Shown here: piece after piece, positions 44,686 to 53,802 of the stretch
Layout: the number at the start of each line of letters is the position of its first letter
Numbering within the stretch: position 1 is the stretch's first letter
Source: Saprospiraceae bacterium
GTDB taxonomy: Bacteria; Bacteroidota; Bacteroidia; Chitinophagales; Saprospiraceae
Assembly: GCA_027488135.1 (NCBI GenBank)
Contig: JAIYCH010000038.1
Coordinates: 17,776 to 81,775, forward strand
Reading direction: 5' to 3'
Length of the DNA stretch: 64,000 bases
Position numbers and translations under genes: made by a program
Notes under the pieces: generated by a model
What the model was told of the DNA's origin: nothing
Database searches by the model: none
Seen by the model: the letters and a program-made list of their open reading frames with translations, nothing else

Positions 44686-46290
44686 ATGGGTCTTTCCGAA
44701 TTTTTACTGTTGTATTATATTTTACTAATGATTTCCCTGGCAGCCGTATTTAAAAAAGCGGATGTAGGTGTATGGAAAGCATTTGTCCCTGTATATCAAT
44801 TTATGGTTTGCGGAGAATTAGTTGGAAGAAAGGCCAGCTATGGTTTGCTTATATTAATACCGATTGTAAATATTTTCATTTTTGCTGCCTTAATGATAGA
44901 TTTGGTGAGATCATTCAAAGTTTATCAATTTTGGCACCATGTTCTGGTCGTAGTGTTTGCCCCCATTTATTTAATTTACCTGAGTTTTAGAAAAGATTTG
45001 AGCTATCAGGGACCTGTATTAGCTTACGAAAAATCGATTTTAGACGCTATTGAGGCAGCAAGAGTGGCAAATGATACAAAGCAATACAATAAATTAGTTG
45101 CACAAAATCCGTTCAAAAAATCCCCTGTAAGAGAATGGGCCGAGGCGATTATTTTTGCTGTATTTGCCGCCACCTTTATACGTATGTTTCTCATTGAAGC
45201 ATTTGTCATCCCAACCTCCTCCATGGAAGGCTCCTTAGTCGTTGGAGATTTTTTGTTTGTAAGTAAAGGCCACTATGGCATTAGAATGCCTCAGACCATA
45301 GCTATGCTTCCCCTTTTACATAATAGAATACCTGTCATTGGCGGCGAGTCATACGTTAAAAAACCGCAGTTAAAATATCAAAGATTACCAGCATTAGAAA
45401 CCATAGATCATAACGACCCTGTTGTTTTTAATTATCCGGAAGGCGATAGTGTATATGTTTTTCCTGAAAGAACCTGGAGTATTTACGACTTGCGCCGAGG
45501 ATCTATTCCCCCAATGTTTTCAGGTGCCATTCAGTCTGGCTTGAATCCATTGGTTACCAGACCCCTTGACAAAATGGATCATTACATCAAACGTTGTATC
45601 GGTTTACCTGGTGATTCATTAGAAATAAGATCTCAGCAAGTTTATATTAATGGAAAAAAGGGTAAAAATCCTGAAAATGTCCAGTTTATGTATTCTGTTT
45701 TATCTCCTAATGCAGCCATAAATACAAAAGATTTTACCAAATGGGCCATTAGCACAGAAGATAGAATGCAACAATCACCTAATGCCTTTTATTTAGTGCT
45801 GAATAACAGCCAAAAAGCGAAAATCAAAGCCATGGATCCATCCATCAAAATTGACAAAGTGGATGTAGGAAAATTATACGGTGAAAGTGGCCGATTGTTT
45901 CCAAATGATGCGCTGCATTTTGGAAATTGGACCAGAGATGATTTTGGACCCATTTATATACCAAAAGCTGGTGCTAAGGTCGCTCTAAATGAGGAAAGCA
46001 TAGCACTTTATCAACGAATCATTCAAGTTTACGAAGGACACGAACTTCGTATAGATGGTAATAAATTTTATATTGACGGTAAATTAAGTTCTCATTACAC
46101 CATAGAACAAAATTATTATTGGATGATGGGTGATAACAGACATAATTCTGAGGATAGCCGTTTCTGGGGATTCGTTCCTGAGACGCACGTTGTTGGAAAA
46201 CCTTTATTTATATGGATGTCCTTCCTTGAAGGAAGCCCATCTAAAGGTATTGTCTGGAATAGAATATTTACTCGTGCAGACACGAAATAA
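44686..46290 (+). CDS. lepB: Signal peptidase I (long Bacteroidota form)
   Basis: Inner-membrane protease that cleaves signal peptides of Sec-exported proteins. It has 534 residues, longer than E. coli LepB (324), as usual in Bacteroidota. The ATG at 44686 fits the promoter; the longer frame starts with TTG inside the -7 box. Several N-terminal membrane segments (~4-110) precede the catalytic part. Ser179 (IPTSSMEGSLVVGD) and Lys302 (HYIKRCIGLPGDSLEI) form the Ser-Lys dyad. Box E is MMGDNRHNSEDSRFWGFVP. The insert between boxes D and E (~320-460) is large. It serves the many exported proteins in this window. Confidence 0.95.
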   Translation: MGLSEFLLLYYILLMISLAAVFKKADVGVWKAFVPVYQFMVCGELVGRKASYGLLILIPIVNIFIFAALMIDLVRSFKVYQFWHHVLVVVFAPIYLIYLSFRKDLSYQGPVLAYEKSILDAIEAARVANDTKQYNKLVAQNPFKKSPVREWAEAIIFAVFAATFIRMFLIEAFVIPTSSMEGSLVVGDFLFVSKGHYGIRMPQTIAMLPLLHNRIPVIGGESYVKKPQLKYQRLPALETIDHNDPVVFNYPEGDSVYVFPERTWSIYDLRRGSIPPMFSGAIQSGLNPLVTRPLDKMDHYIKRCIGLPGDSLEIRSQQVYINGKKGKNPENVQFMYSVLSPNAAINTKDFTKWAISTEDRMQQSPNAFYLVLNNSQKAKIKAMDPSIKIDKVDVGKLYGESGRLFPNDALHFGNWTRDDFGPIYIPKAGAKVALNEESIALYQRIIQVYEGHELRIDGNKFYIDGKLSSHYTIEQNYYWMMGDNRHNSEDSRFWGFVPETHVVGKPLFIWMSFLEGSPSKGIVWNRIFTRADTK

Positions 46291-46294
46291 ATAA

Positions 46295-46455
46295 TATTGG
46301 GGAAATTATGCCGCCAGGGGCATAAAGGGTATATTGGGGAAATTATGCCGCCAGGGGCTAAATTCTATAAACATGTGACCCCTCCGGGGTCAGGATATTA
46401 TGACCTGACCCTGGAGGGGTCACATGTTTATAGACAAATTTATACCGCCAGGGAC
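46295..46455. repeat. Intergenic repeat family, locus 3, with 31-bp inverted repeat
   Basis: Two units in reverse orientation (CCGCCAGGGG at 46311 and 46348, 37 bases apart, each preceded by TTGGGGAAATTATG) lead into an inverted repeat. Arms 46364-46394 and 46404-46434 pair over 31 positions with a single G-T pair and a 9-base loop. Each arm contains its own small palindrome (GTGACCCC-TC-CGGGGTCA type). A further partial unit (CCGCCAGGGA) is at 46445. The locus lies between the convergent 3' ends of lepB and the NUDIX gene. Confidence 0.85.
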
Positions 46456-46467
46456 CAAAAGGATAAA

Positions 46468-46902
46468 TCAGGTAATAATATTTTTTTCATTGGTAAAAAG
46501 CACCCCCTCTTTATAATCCTTTAAAACTCTTTTGATAGTTCCCGTTAAATTTTTTGGTAGTTTATGCAGATCGTGCCATTCTGCAGATTTAAACTTTTGA
46601 GGTTCATTTCGCTGAAGCTCACCTTCCCATCGAAAAGCTTTGAAATACAGAACCAGGCGTTGACCTTTTAAGCTTGTTTTTTGTAGAACATGCACTAATC
46701 TTAAATCACTTTCCAAAATGGTGATACCCGCTTCCTCTTTACATTCTCTTACTAAGGCCTCCTTGCTGGTTTCACCCAACTCAACATTACCTCCCACCAG
46801 GGTATAATTACCCCCATTCAATTTGGTTTGTTTGAGCAACAAGATTTTTCCTTGGTTAAAAAGAATTAATCTTACTTTTAAGGATGATTTAAGTGAATTC
46901 AT
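46468..46902 (-). CDS. NUDIX hydrolase
   Basis: A 144-residue NUDIX-fold hydrolase. The Nudix box is at ~38-60: GNVELGETSKEALVRECKEE followed by AGI, matching GX5EX7REUXEEXGU. The N-terminal strand (VRLILFNQGKILLLKQ) and WHDLHKLP near the end are typical. Members cleave nucleoside diphosphates linked to another moiety; the substrate is unknown. Its stop is next to repeat locus 3. Confidence 0.9.
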   Translation of the reverse strand: MNSLKSSLKVRLILFNQGKILLLKQTKLNGGNYTLVGGNVELGETSKEALVRECKEEAGITILESDLRLVHVLQKTSLKGQRLVLYFKAFRWEGELQRNEPQKFKSAEWHDLHKLPKNLTGTIKRVLKDYKEGVLFTNEKNIIT

Positions 46903-47013
46903 TGGGAGGTTTTAAGGAATGCACAAATGTAAAACTAAAACCGTTTTAAAATAGATGTTATGAATATTTTACGCAAACTTATTTTCAACCGAGAGGATAC
47001 AAGAAAAAAGTCC

Positions 47014-47841
47014 ATGAATACCTTCCAAATTATCATTTGTTTTTTGTGCTGTTCTTTAGTATTGCAACGTTTATCTGGACAGAGAGATACGGTTGTCATT
47101 TATAAAAAAATAGATACGACGGAGTTAAAGTTGTGGATACATTATCCTGAAAAAGTTAAAAAAAAGCATGCAGCCATTATTTTTTTTCATGGAGGCGGCT
47201 GGAATAACGGAACCGCAGAACAATTTTTACCCCAATCGGAATATCTGGCCAGTCTGGGTATGGTGGCGATCTGCGCTTCGTATCGATTAAAAAATGTGCA
47301 TGGCACAACGCCTAAAGAAGCTTTGGAAGATGCTAAATCCGCTATTAGATATTTAAGACTAAACGCTAAAGAATTACATATTTTACCTAATAAAATAGCA
47401 GCGGGTGGTGGATCTGCTGGCGGACATCTGGCTGCGGCTGCCTTCACGTCCACTAACATTAACGATCCAAAGGATGCCATCGATATAAGCGCTAAACCTA
47501 ATTGCCTGGTATTGTTTAATCCGGTGATTGATAACGGACCGGAAGGCTATGGTTACGAAAGAATAAAAGTATGGTTTCCCGATATATCACCCATGCACGG
47601 AATAACTAAAAAATTTCCCCCAACTGTCTTTTTTTTGGGAACGAAAGATGCCTTAATACCCGTTTCAACAGGAGAGCTATTTCGCGATAAAATAAATGAA
47701 GCAGGAGGACAATGCACTTTATTTTTATATGAGGGAGCCGGTCATGGATTCTTTGGATGGAAAGATGGTAAAAATCCGTACTATGTTGAAACCTTGAAGC
47801 AAACTGAAATTTTTCTTAGACAGCACAAGTATTTAAAATGA
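47014..47841 (+). CDS. Exported alpha/beta-hydrolase (esterase, BD-FAE/acetyl-esterase-like)
   Basis: A 275-residue secreted esterase-type hydrolase. The Met at 47014 gives a signal peptide (TFQIIICFLCCSLVLQRLSG); an upstream Met at 46960 would bury it. The oxyanion motif is HGGGW (59-63), the nucleophile Ser134 lies in AGGGSAGGHLAAA, and Asp212 (LGTKDALIPVS) and His244 (GAGHGFFGW) complete the triad. Relatives remove acetyl or feruloyl groups from polysaccharides; the exact ester is unknown. Monocistronic, followed by a promoter-like box for the next gene. Confidence 0.88.
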   Translation: MNTFQIIICFLCCSLVLQRLSGQRDTVVIYKKIDTTELKLWIHYPEKVKKKHAAIIFFHGGGWNNGTAEQFLPQSEYLASLGMVAICASYRLKNVHGTTPKEALEDAKSAIRYLRLNAKELHILPNKIAAGGGSAGGHLAAAAFTSTNINDPKDAIDISAKPNCLVLFNPVIDNGPEGYGYERIKVWFPDISPMHGITKKFPPTVFFLGTKDALIPVSTGELFRDKINEAGGQCTLFLYEGAGHGFFGWKDGKNPYYVETLKQTEIFLRQHKYLK

Positions 47842-47882
47842 TTTAACTAAATTATTTAACACAAAAATGTATTAAAATACCG

Positions 47883-47890
47883 TATATTTG
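47883..47890 (+). promoter_or_regulatory. -7 box ahead of the CBS-like gene
   Basis: TATATTTG, a perfect TAnnTTTG, lies 72 bases before the start at 47963. No strong -33 TTTG is seen, so confidence is moderate. Confidence 0.5.
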
Positions 47891-47962
47891 CAAATCTAAA
47901 GTACCGTGAATGAACATACCACTAAAAGCGTTAACAGTTTAATTAATTGGAATAGATAGGTT

Positions 47963-49102
47963 ATGGTTTATGAAAATTTAAGTGGTACCATCGGGAATAC
48001 ACCCTTGGTTAGATTAAATAAAATTACAGCGGGTTTAACTGGAACATACTATGCTAAGGTAGAGGCTTTTAATCCTGGCCAAAGTGCCAAAGACAGAATT
48101 GCTTTTTACATGGTCGAACAAGCTGAAAAAAGGGGCTTAATCAAACCAGGAGGAACCATTGTTGAAGCAACATCGGGAAATACAGGGTTTAGTATAGCTA
48201 TGTTATCAGCGATAAAAGGCTACAAGTGTATTCTCACGCTCACGAGTAAGGCATCGACTGAAAAAATATCCCTTTTAAAATCTCTTGGAGCAGAGGTTAT
48301 CATTTGTCCTGTAGATGTAAGTCCCGAAGATCCAAGGTCTTACTACTCCAGAGCTGAACAAATAGCTAAAGAAACACCTAATGCTTTTTATTTGGCCCAA
48401 AACTTTAACACAGACAATGCGGCGGCACATTACCATTCGACAGGTCCTGAAATATGGAGACAGACGGAGGGTAAAATTACGCATTATGTTTGTTGTGCAG
48501 GAACTGGTGGCACTCTTTCAGGTGTGGCAAAATATCTTAAAGAACAAAATCCTGCCATACGTATTATTGGTATTGATGCTTACGGATCTGTTTTAAAGAA
48601 ATTCTGGGAGACGGGAATATACGACCCAAATGAAATAAAACCTTATAAGGTAGAAGGTTTAGGTAAAAACATCATCCCTTCCAATATAGATTTTTCACTG
48701 ATCGATGAATTTATAAAAATAAGCGATAAAGATAGTGCCATCAGAGCCAGAGAACTGGCTTCAAAAGAAGGTTTATTAATGGGTTATTCCAGTGGTTCTG
48801 CCATGCATGGTATTTTTCAAATTCAACATGAATTAGATGAAAATAGTGTGGTAGTAGCTCTTTTTTCTGACCATGGTTCAAGATATCTCGGAAAAATTTA
48901 TAACGACGGATGGATGACTGAGCAAGGTTATCTTTTGGGAAATGAGTCTGAAACCAAAGTTCCTTCTATCAATGAATGGGAAGACCATGAACACTATTAT
49001 AGCTATGAATCTGTTAAAAGAAGGTACCGAACTTATTATCGAATTTACCGTTTGATGTATAGAAAATATATTAGCCAGACTAAAAAATCACTAGGTTTAT
49101 AA
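47963..49102 (+). CDS. Cystathionine-beta-synthase-like PLP enzyme (cysteine synthase family)
   Basis: Fold-type II PLP enzyme of 379 residues. The PLP lysine is Lys43 in NPGQSAKDRIAFYM, followed by EATSGNTGFSIAML and GTGGTLSGVAKYL (phosphate-binding loop). The region EGLLMGYSSGSAMHG and the DGWMTEQGYL end read like the catalytic core of cystathionine beta-synthase. The C-terminal CBS-domain pair of longer homologues is missing. Options are cystathionine beta-synthase, cysteine synthase or cysteate synthase; sequence alone does not decide. It is 16 bases from a fatty-acid 2-hydroxylase gene, which makes a lipid-related role (supply of a long-chain-base head group) worth considering. Confidence 0.88.
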   Translation: MVYENLSGTIGNTPLVRLNKITAGLTGTYYAKVEAFNPGQSAKDRIAFYMVEQAEKRGLIKPGGTIVEATSGNTGFSIAMLSAIKGYKCILTLTSKASTEKISLLKSLGAEVIICPVDVSPEDPRSYYSRAEQIAKETPNAFYLAQNFNTDNAAAHYHSTGPEIWRQTEGKITHYVCCAGTGGTLSGVAKYLKEQNPAIRIIGIDAYGSVLKKFWETGIYDPNEIKPYKVEGLGKNIIPSNIDFSLIDEFIKISDKDSAIRARELASKEGLLMGYSSGSAMHGIFQIQHELDENSVVVALFSDHGSRYLGKIYNDGWMTEQGYLLGNESETKVPSINEWEDHEHYYSYESVKRRYRTYYRIYRLMYRKYISQTKKSLGL

Positions 49103-49118
49103 CAAAAATTTTCAATAA

Positions 49119-49784
49119 ATGAGAACTGAAAAAAAACAAGCTTACCTCTCTAATGAAAATATATCCGTTCCTTTATTTAAGAATAAATGGTTGGATAGTT
49201 TAACAAGAACACATATTGCCATACCTGTATCTATGTTTTTCTTGTATGCTATAGCTTTGTTATATTATACAAAAGTTGCTACTGATTTAACAACATTACA
49301 AGTAACATCCCTTTATTTAACTGGATTTTTATTTTTCACTTTTGCAGAATATATGGTTCACCGTCATGTTTATCATTTACCAGGTACCACTGAAAAGAGA
49401 GCAAAATTTGCTTATACTATGCACGGTGTGCACCATGATTACCCGAAAGATAAACAAAGATTGGCTATGCCCCCTGCCATGAGTGTGGCTGTAGGAACCA
49501 TCCTTTTTTTCCTGTTTGAGCTAATCCTCGATAAATTTTCTTTCTCTTTTCTTTCTGGTTTTTTAAGTGGATATGCATTCTATTTGTTAGTACACTACTC
49601 TATTCACATATTTTTACCCCCCAATAACCTGTTTAAAGCCTTATGGGTGAACCATGCTTTACATCATTATGGAAAATCTGATACGATGTTTGGTGTTTCA
49701 TCTCCCCTTTGGGACTATATTTTTGGGACCACTCACGCAAAATTAAAAGGAAACATCCCAACTGATCTTGCTCATGATCATTAA
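49119..49784 (+). CDS. FA2H/Scs7-like fatty-acid 2-hydroxylase
   Basis: Di-iron membrane hydroxylase of the fatty acid hydroxylase superfamily, 221 residues with four hydrophobic segments. Histidine clusters are VHRHVYHLP, MHGVHHDYPKDKQRLAMPP, HYSIH and VNHALHHYG. The HGVHHDYPxDxxRLxMPP wording is close to fatty-acid 2-hydroxylases that hydroxylate the N-acyl chain of sphingolipids, rather than to sterol desaturases. It follows the CBS-like gene by 16 bases and ends at an intrinsic terminator, so the two form a unit. Confidence 0.9.
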   Translation: MRTEKKQAYLSNENISVPLFKNKWLDSLTRTHIAIPVSMFFLYAIALLYYTKVATDLTTLQVTSLYLTGFLFFTFAEYMVHRHVYHLPGTTEKRAKFAYTMHGVHHDYPKDKQRLAMPPAMSVAVGTILFFLFELILDKFSFSFLSGFLSGYAFYLLVHYSIHIFLPPNNLFKALWVNHALHHYGKSDTMFGVSSPLWDYIFGTTHAKLKGNIPTDLAHDH

Positions 49785-49808
49785 AAAGGATTAAAGATAA
49801 AATACTAA

Positions 49809-49840
49809 GGCTGTTAGGTTAAATCTTAACAGCTTTTTTT
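49809..49840 (+). terminator. Intrinsic terminator after the hydroxylase gene
   Basis: GCTGTTA pairs with TAACAGC and is followed by seven T, 25 bases past the stop codon. Confidence 0.88.
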
Positions 49841-49857
49841 AAAGATAGCTAGGCTCT

Positions 49858-49975
49858 TGCCCCTTTGATTGATTATACCACTGACGGAACAATTTTGCGG
49901 GATTCCATTTTACCCCTGGCGGATGAAATGTTTTATTGTTCAATTTGGCCCCTGGCGGCAAAAATTTCCCCAATA
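49858..49975. repeat. 36-bp-period intergenic repeat array, locus 4
   Basis: Two good units start at 49911 (TACCCCTGGCGG) and 49947 (GGCCCCTGGCGGCA then AAAATTTCCCCAATAT), exactly 36 bases apart. A weaker unit is near 49876 and a half unit at 49858. The array lies between the convergent hydroxylase and sdhB genes and is followed by the shared GAGGCTATCT terminator. Confidence 0.78.
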
Positions 49976-50013
49976 TACACTTTAGCCCGATGTATAAAGT
50001 AGCATAAGAAAAA

Positions 50014-50037
50014 GAGGCTATCTTTTAAGATAGCCTC
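50014..50037 (-). terminator. GAGGCTATCT-type terminator of the sdhCAB operon
   Basis: Eleven-base arms (GAGGCTATCTT and its complement) with a 2-base centre; on the minus strand TTTTTCTT follows. Same core as the terminators at 25141 and 34501. Confidence 0.85.
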
Positions 50038-50073
50038 GCAAATCTATTAAACAAAGGAGCAATAATTGCGAAA

Positions 50074-50829
50074 TTAGTTGGCGTCATTTGAAGAAAACGA
50101 CGCAGAAAGAAATTCTCTGTTCATCAGAGCGATGTTAGAAACGGAAATACCTTTTGGACATTCTGCCTCACAGGCTGTAATATTAGAACAATTTCCGAAA
50201 TTTTCCAAATCCATTTGACGAACCATATTTAAAACTCTTTTTTGAGCTTCCACCTTACCTTGAGGTAACAATGCCAAATGTGCTACCTTTGCCGAGGTAA
50301 AGAGCATCGCGGAAGAATTTGGACAGGCAGCTACGCAAGCACCACAACCTATGCAAGTTGCAGCATCGAAAGCGTGAGAAGCCACATCTTTTTCTATGGG
50401 AATGGCGTTGGCATCCTGAGCTTGTCCAGTACTCACAGATATAAAACCACCTGCCTGAATAATTCTATCTAAAGCACCTCTATCCACTGAAAGATCTTTC
50501 AATACGGGAAAAGCAGAGGCACGATAAGGTTCAATTACTATGGTTTCCCCGTCTTTAAAGTTACGCATGTGTAATTGACAGGTAGTGGTCCCCTGTAATG
50601 GACCATGAGGCTGACCATTAATAACTAAACTACAGGTACCACATATTCCTTCTCTACAATCGTGTTCGAAAGCAATAGGCACTTTCTGCTCAAAACTCAG
50701 TTTTTCATTTAACACATCAAGCATTTCAAGAAATGACATGTGTTCACTAACATTATCCAGGGAATAGGTTTCGAACTTTCCTTTAACATTTTGGCTTGGT
50801 TGGCGCCATATTTTTAGTGTCAATTTCAT
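50074..50829 (-). CDS. sdhB: Succinate dehydrogenase/fumarate reductase iron-sulfur subunit
   Basis: Electron-transfer subunit of complex II, 251 residues from the ATG at 50829 (the longer frame uses TTG). The [2Fe-2S] ligands are in [11 protein letters not shown] with a fourth Cys in TTCQLH. The 4Fe and 3Fe clusters use [15 protein letters not shown] and the later [14 protein letters not shown]. It passes electrons from the flavoprotein to menaquinone through the SdhC haem subunit. Last gene of sdhC-sdhA-sdhB, followed by a terminator. Confidence 0.95.
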   Translation of the reverse strand: MKLTLKIWRQPSQNVKGKFETYSLDNVSEHMSFLEMLDVLNEKLSFEQKVPIAFEHDCREGICGTCSLVINGQPHGPLQGTTTCQLHMRNFKDGETIVIEPYRASAFPVLKDLSVDRGALDRIIQAGGFISVSTGQAQDANAIPIEKDVASHAFDAATCIGCGACVAACPNSSAMLFTSAKVAHLALLPQGKVEAQKRVLNMVRQMDLENFGNCSNITACEAECPKGISVSNIALMNREFLSASFSSNDAN

Positions 50830-50871
50830 AATAATCAATTTAAAGCCAAAAGGCCAGCAATTAAGATAAGA

Positions 50872-52887
50872 TTATTTGTAAGAACGGGTTTTTAATTCAA
50901 CATTGTCGAAATGCAGCATTTCCTTATGTAAAATAGGATCTTGATCAGCCCCTTTGAACTCCCATGCAGAAACGTAAGCATATTCGTCATCTCTTCTCAA
51001 TGCCTCACCGTCTGGCGTTTGATATTCTTCTCTAAAGTGACCTCCACAAGATTCATTTCTATCAAGTGCATCGACCACCATAATTTCACCTAAATCTATA
51101 AAATCTGCTACCCTGAGTGCCTTTTCAAGTTCAGGATTCAAGTCATTGGCAACGCCTGGCAGATAAAGATCAGCATAAAACTCATCTCTAAGCGCACGTA
51201 CCTGTTGTCTTGCCAGGGTTAGCCCTTCAGCTGTTCGAGACATGCCACAATATTCCCATATAATCTTACCCAATCTTCTATGAAAGCTTTCAGCCGATTG
51301 TTTTCCTTTTATAGCAAACAACTTATCAATTCTTTGTTTTGCCAAATCTGCTGCGGCGGTAAATTCAGGTGCATTAACATCTAATTTAGGGGTACTAATG
51401 TCTTCACTCAAGAAGGTACCGATAGTGTAAGGGAGCACAAAATAACCATCAGCCAAACCCTGCATTAAAGCGGATGCACCTAAACGGTTGGCACCATGGT
51501 CAGAAAAGTTTGATTCACCGATAGAGAATAACCCTGGAACATTAGTCATAAGATTATAATCAACCCATAGACCGCCCATAGTATAATGCACTGCAGGATA
51601 AATTTTCATAGGAAATTTGTAGGGATTCTCGCCTGAGATTTTCTCATACATTTCAAATAAGTTTCCATATTTTTCTTCAATCACCTTTTCTCCGAGTTCA
51701 ATTACCTTAGCATTAGACGGGTTTGACAGACCAAGAATATTAGCTTTAGACTTACCATATCTTTCAATAGCCGCCGAAAAGTCAAGGAACACGCCCAAGC
51801 CAGTGGGTACAATGCCATTTCCTTCATCACATGCCGTTTTAGCTGCACGGGAAGCAACATCTCTTGGCACTAAATTACCAAAAGCGGGATATCTTCTTTC
51901 GAGGAAATAATCACGGTCAGTTTCAGGAATATCGAGTGCCGTCTTTACTCCATCGCGAATAGCTTTGGCGTCTTCTTTTTTTGCTGGAACCCAAACGCGA
52001 CCGTCATTTCTCAAAGATTCAGACATAAGGGTAAGCTTCGACTGGTATTCCCCCATCTGAGGTATGCAAGTTGGATGAATCTGTGTGAAACAAGGATTGG
52101 CCATGAAAGCACCCTTTGCCACTGCACGCATGGCGGCGGTAACGTTACAATTCATTGCATTGGTAGAAAGATAAAAAACGTTACCGTAACCACCGGTAGC
52201 TAAAACAACGGCATGAGCGCCATGTTTTTCTAATTCGCCGGTTAATAAATTTCTTGCTATAATACCTCTTGCTTTACCATCTTTTACCACCAATTCAATC
52301 ATTTCATGTCTGGTAAACATCTTCACATTACCCAGGGCAATCTGACGCGACAGCGATTGGTAAGCGCCTAATAAAAGTTGCTGACCTGTTTGCCCTCTGG
52401 CATAAAAAGTTCTGGAAACCTGAACCCCTCCGAACGATCTGTTATCAAGAAGTCCACCATATTCTCTGGCAAACGGAACACCCTGTGCCACCGCCTGGTC
52501 TATAATAGAAGTACTCACTTCTGCTAATCTATATACGTTTGCTTCTCTTGACCTATAGTCACCCCCTTTGATAGTGTCATAAAATAAACGGAAAACACTA
52601 TCGCCGTCATTTCTGTAGTTTTTTGCAGCATTGATTCCCCCTTGAGCGGCAATACTGTGGGCTCTTCTTGGGCTATCATGAAAAGTATAACATTTTACAA
52701 GGTAGCCTAACTCGCCCAAAGTGGCTGCCGCCGAGGCACCGGCAAGTCCTGTACCCACGACGATAATTTCAATTTTAAGTTTATTATTTGGCGCAACCAA
52801 AGGCAGGGTTGAACGATATTTTGTCCATTTATCGGATAAGTCCCCAGAGGGTACATTTCCATTTAAATTTAAGTTATCCATGTGCAT
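50872..52887 (-). CDS. sdhA: Succinate dehydrogenase/fumarate reductase flavoprotein subunit
   Basis: Catalytic flavoprotein of complex II, oxidising succinate to fumarate or the reverse. It has 671 residues from the ATG at 52887. The FAD-binding dinucleotide motif is [15 protein letters not shown]. The covalent-FAD histidine is in [15 protein letters not shown]. Active-site elements include [25 protein letters not shown] and [20 protein letters not shown]. The length and wording fit the menaquinone-linked Bacteroidota enzyme. It lies 27 bases after sdhC and 42 before sdhB. Confidence 0.96.
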   Translation of the reverse strand: MHMDNLNLNGNVPSGDLSDKWTKYRSTLPLVAPNNKLKIEIIVVGTGLAGASAAATLGELGYLVKCYTFHDSPRRAHSIAAQGGINAAKNYRNDGDSVFRLFYDTIKGGDYRSREANVYRLAEVSTSIIDQAVAQGVPFAREYGGLLDNRSFGGVQVSRTFYARGQTGQQLLLGAYQSLSRQIALGNVKMFTRHEMIELVVKDGKARGIIARNLLTGELEKHGAHAVVLATGGYGNVFYLSTNAMNCNVTAAMRAVAKGAFMANPCFTQIHPTCIPQMGEYQSKLTLMSESLRNDGRVWVPAKKEDAKAIRDGVKTALDIPETDRDYFLERRYPAFGNLVPRDVASRAAKTACDEGNGIVPTGLGVFLDFSAAIERYGKSKANILGLSNPSNAKVIELGEKVIEEKYGNLFEMYEKISGENPYKFPMKIYPAVHYTMGGLWVDYNLMTNVPGLFSIGESNFSDHGANRLGASALMQGLADGYFVLPYTIGTFLSEDISTPKLDVNAPEFTAAADLAKQRIDKLFAIKGKQSAESFHRRLGKIIWEYCGMSRTAEGLTLARQQVRALRDEFYADLYLPGVANDLNPELEKALRVADFIDLGEIMVVDALDRNESCGGHFREEYQTPDGEALRRDDEYAYVSAWEFKGADQDPILHKEMLHFDNVELKTRSYK

Positions 52888-52914
52888 TAACAATTAAAGT
52901 CAAAAATAAAACAA

Positions 52915-53652
52915 TTACCACCATAAGTTATTTCGTCCGTAAACGATTATGGGGATGATAGCAAACCCAAATGGGACGATAAAAGCATAAACCCTGCCGA
53001 TGTATTTAATAAAAGGGGTATATTTTTTATGATTAAGTCCTAGTGTTTGAAATGAACTTTGAAATCCATGATTTAAGTGGATACCAATAATAATCATAGA
53101 AACCACATAAAACAGCACAAAGCCAGGATTTGAAAAAGCCAAAACTACGGGTTCATAAAGATTCTTATATTCAGTCCCTTCAATGATAACCATAGGTACT
53201 TTTCCCAACTTCATCTGAAGCCAGAATTGATACATGTGCACGGCTATAAAAACAAAAATAATAATTCCCAACCAGGCCATGTTAGCCGCAGCCTTTACAT
53301 TGGTACCGTCACCTCTTAGTGCACTTACTGCATAGCCAATCTTCCCTTTAGCCATTTTATTTTTTCTCCACAACAACAACCCTTGAATGGTGTGTAGAAT
53401 GATGGAGAAATAGAGAAGGTAGGAGACCGTTTTAATCAACGGATTGTGCGTCATGAAATAAGAGTACAGGTTAAAAGAAACGCCTGCGTCTTTTGTCAAT
53501 AATTGTAAATTTCCAATTAAGTGAACAGGAAGAAACAAGATTAGGAACAAACCTGAAAGGCTCATCAACAGCTTTTTACCTATTGATGATGTTAAAAAAT
53601 TAGCAAACCAAACTAATCCGATTGGTTTAAGTGCATTAGTCATCCAACTCAT
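52915..53652 (-). CDS. sdhC: Succinate dehydrogenase cytochrome b subunit
   Basis: Single membrane-anchor subunit of 245 residues with five hydrophobic helices, the type B (b558-like) anchor with two haems, so no separate SdhD is needed. Haem-ligand histidines are likely in LPVHLIGNLQLL, SIILHTIQGLLLW, FIAVHMYQFWLQ and IIGIHLNHGFQSSFQ. It carries electrons to menaquinone. First gene of the operon. Confidence 0.94.
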   Translation of the reverse strand: MSWMTNALKPIGLVWFANFLTSSIGKKLLMSLSGLFLILFLPVHLIGNLQLLTKDAGVSFNLYSYFMTHNPLIKTVSYLLYFSIILHTIQGLLLWRKNKMAKGKIGYAVSALRGDGTNVKAAANMAWLGIIIFVFIAVHMYQFWLQMKLGKVPMVIIEGTEYKNLYEPVVLAFSNPGFVLFYVVSMIIIGIHLNHGFQSSFQTLGLNHKKYTPFIKYIGRVYAFIVPFGFAIIPIIVYGRNNLWW

Positions 53653-53802
53653 TGTATTATATTTTCATTAACGGCATTTTGAAAAATGTTGCACAAATCT
53701 ATATCTTTAAGGCAATTTACAACTCTATTTACAGGGTTAAGTTTATTATTTTAAATTAATTTAGAATCATTTCAAATAACATTGTTAACAAAATCAACCA
53801 TA

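Noticed and set aside
46297..46524. Plus-strand 75-codon frame downstream of lepB
   Set aside because: It runs through repeat locus 3 and the 31-bp hairpin, and overlaps the end of the NUDIX gene on the opposite strand.
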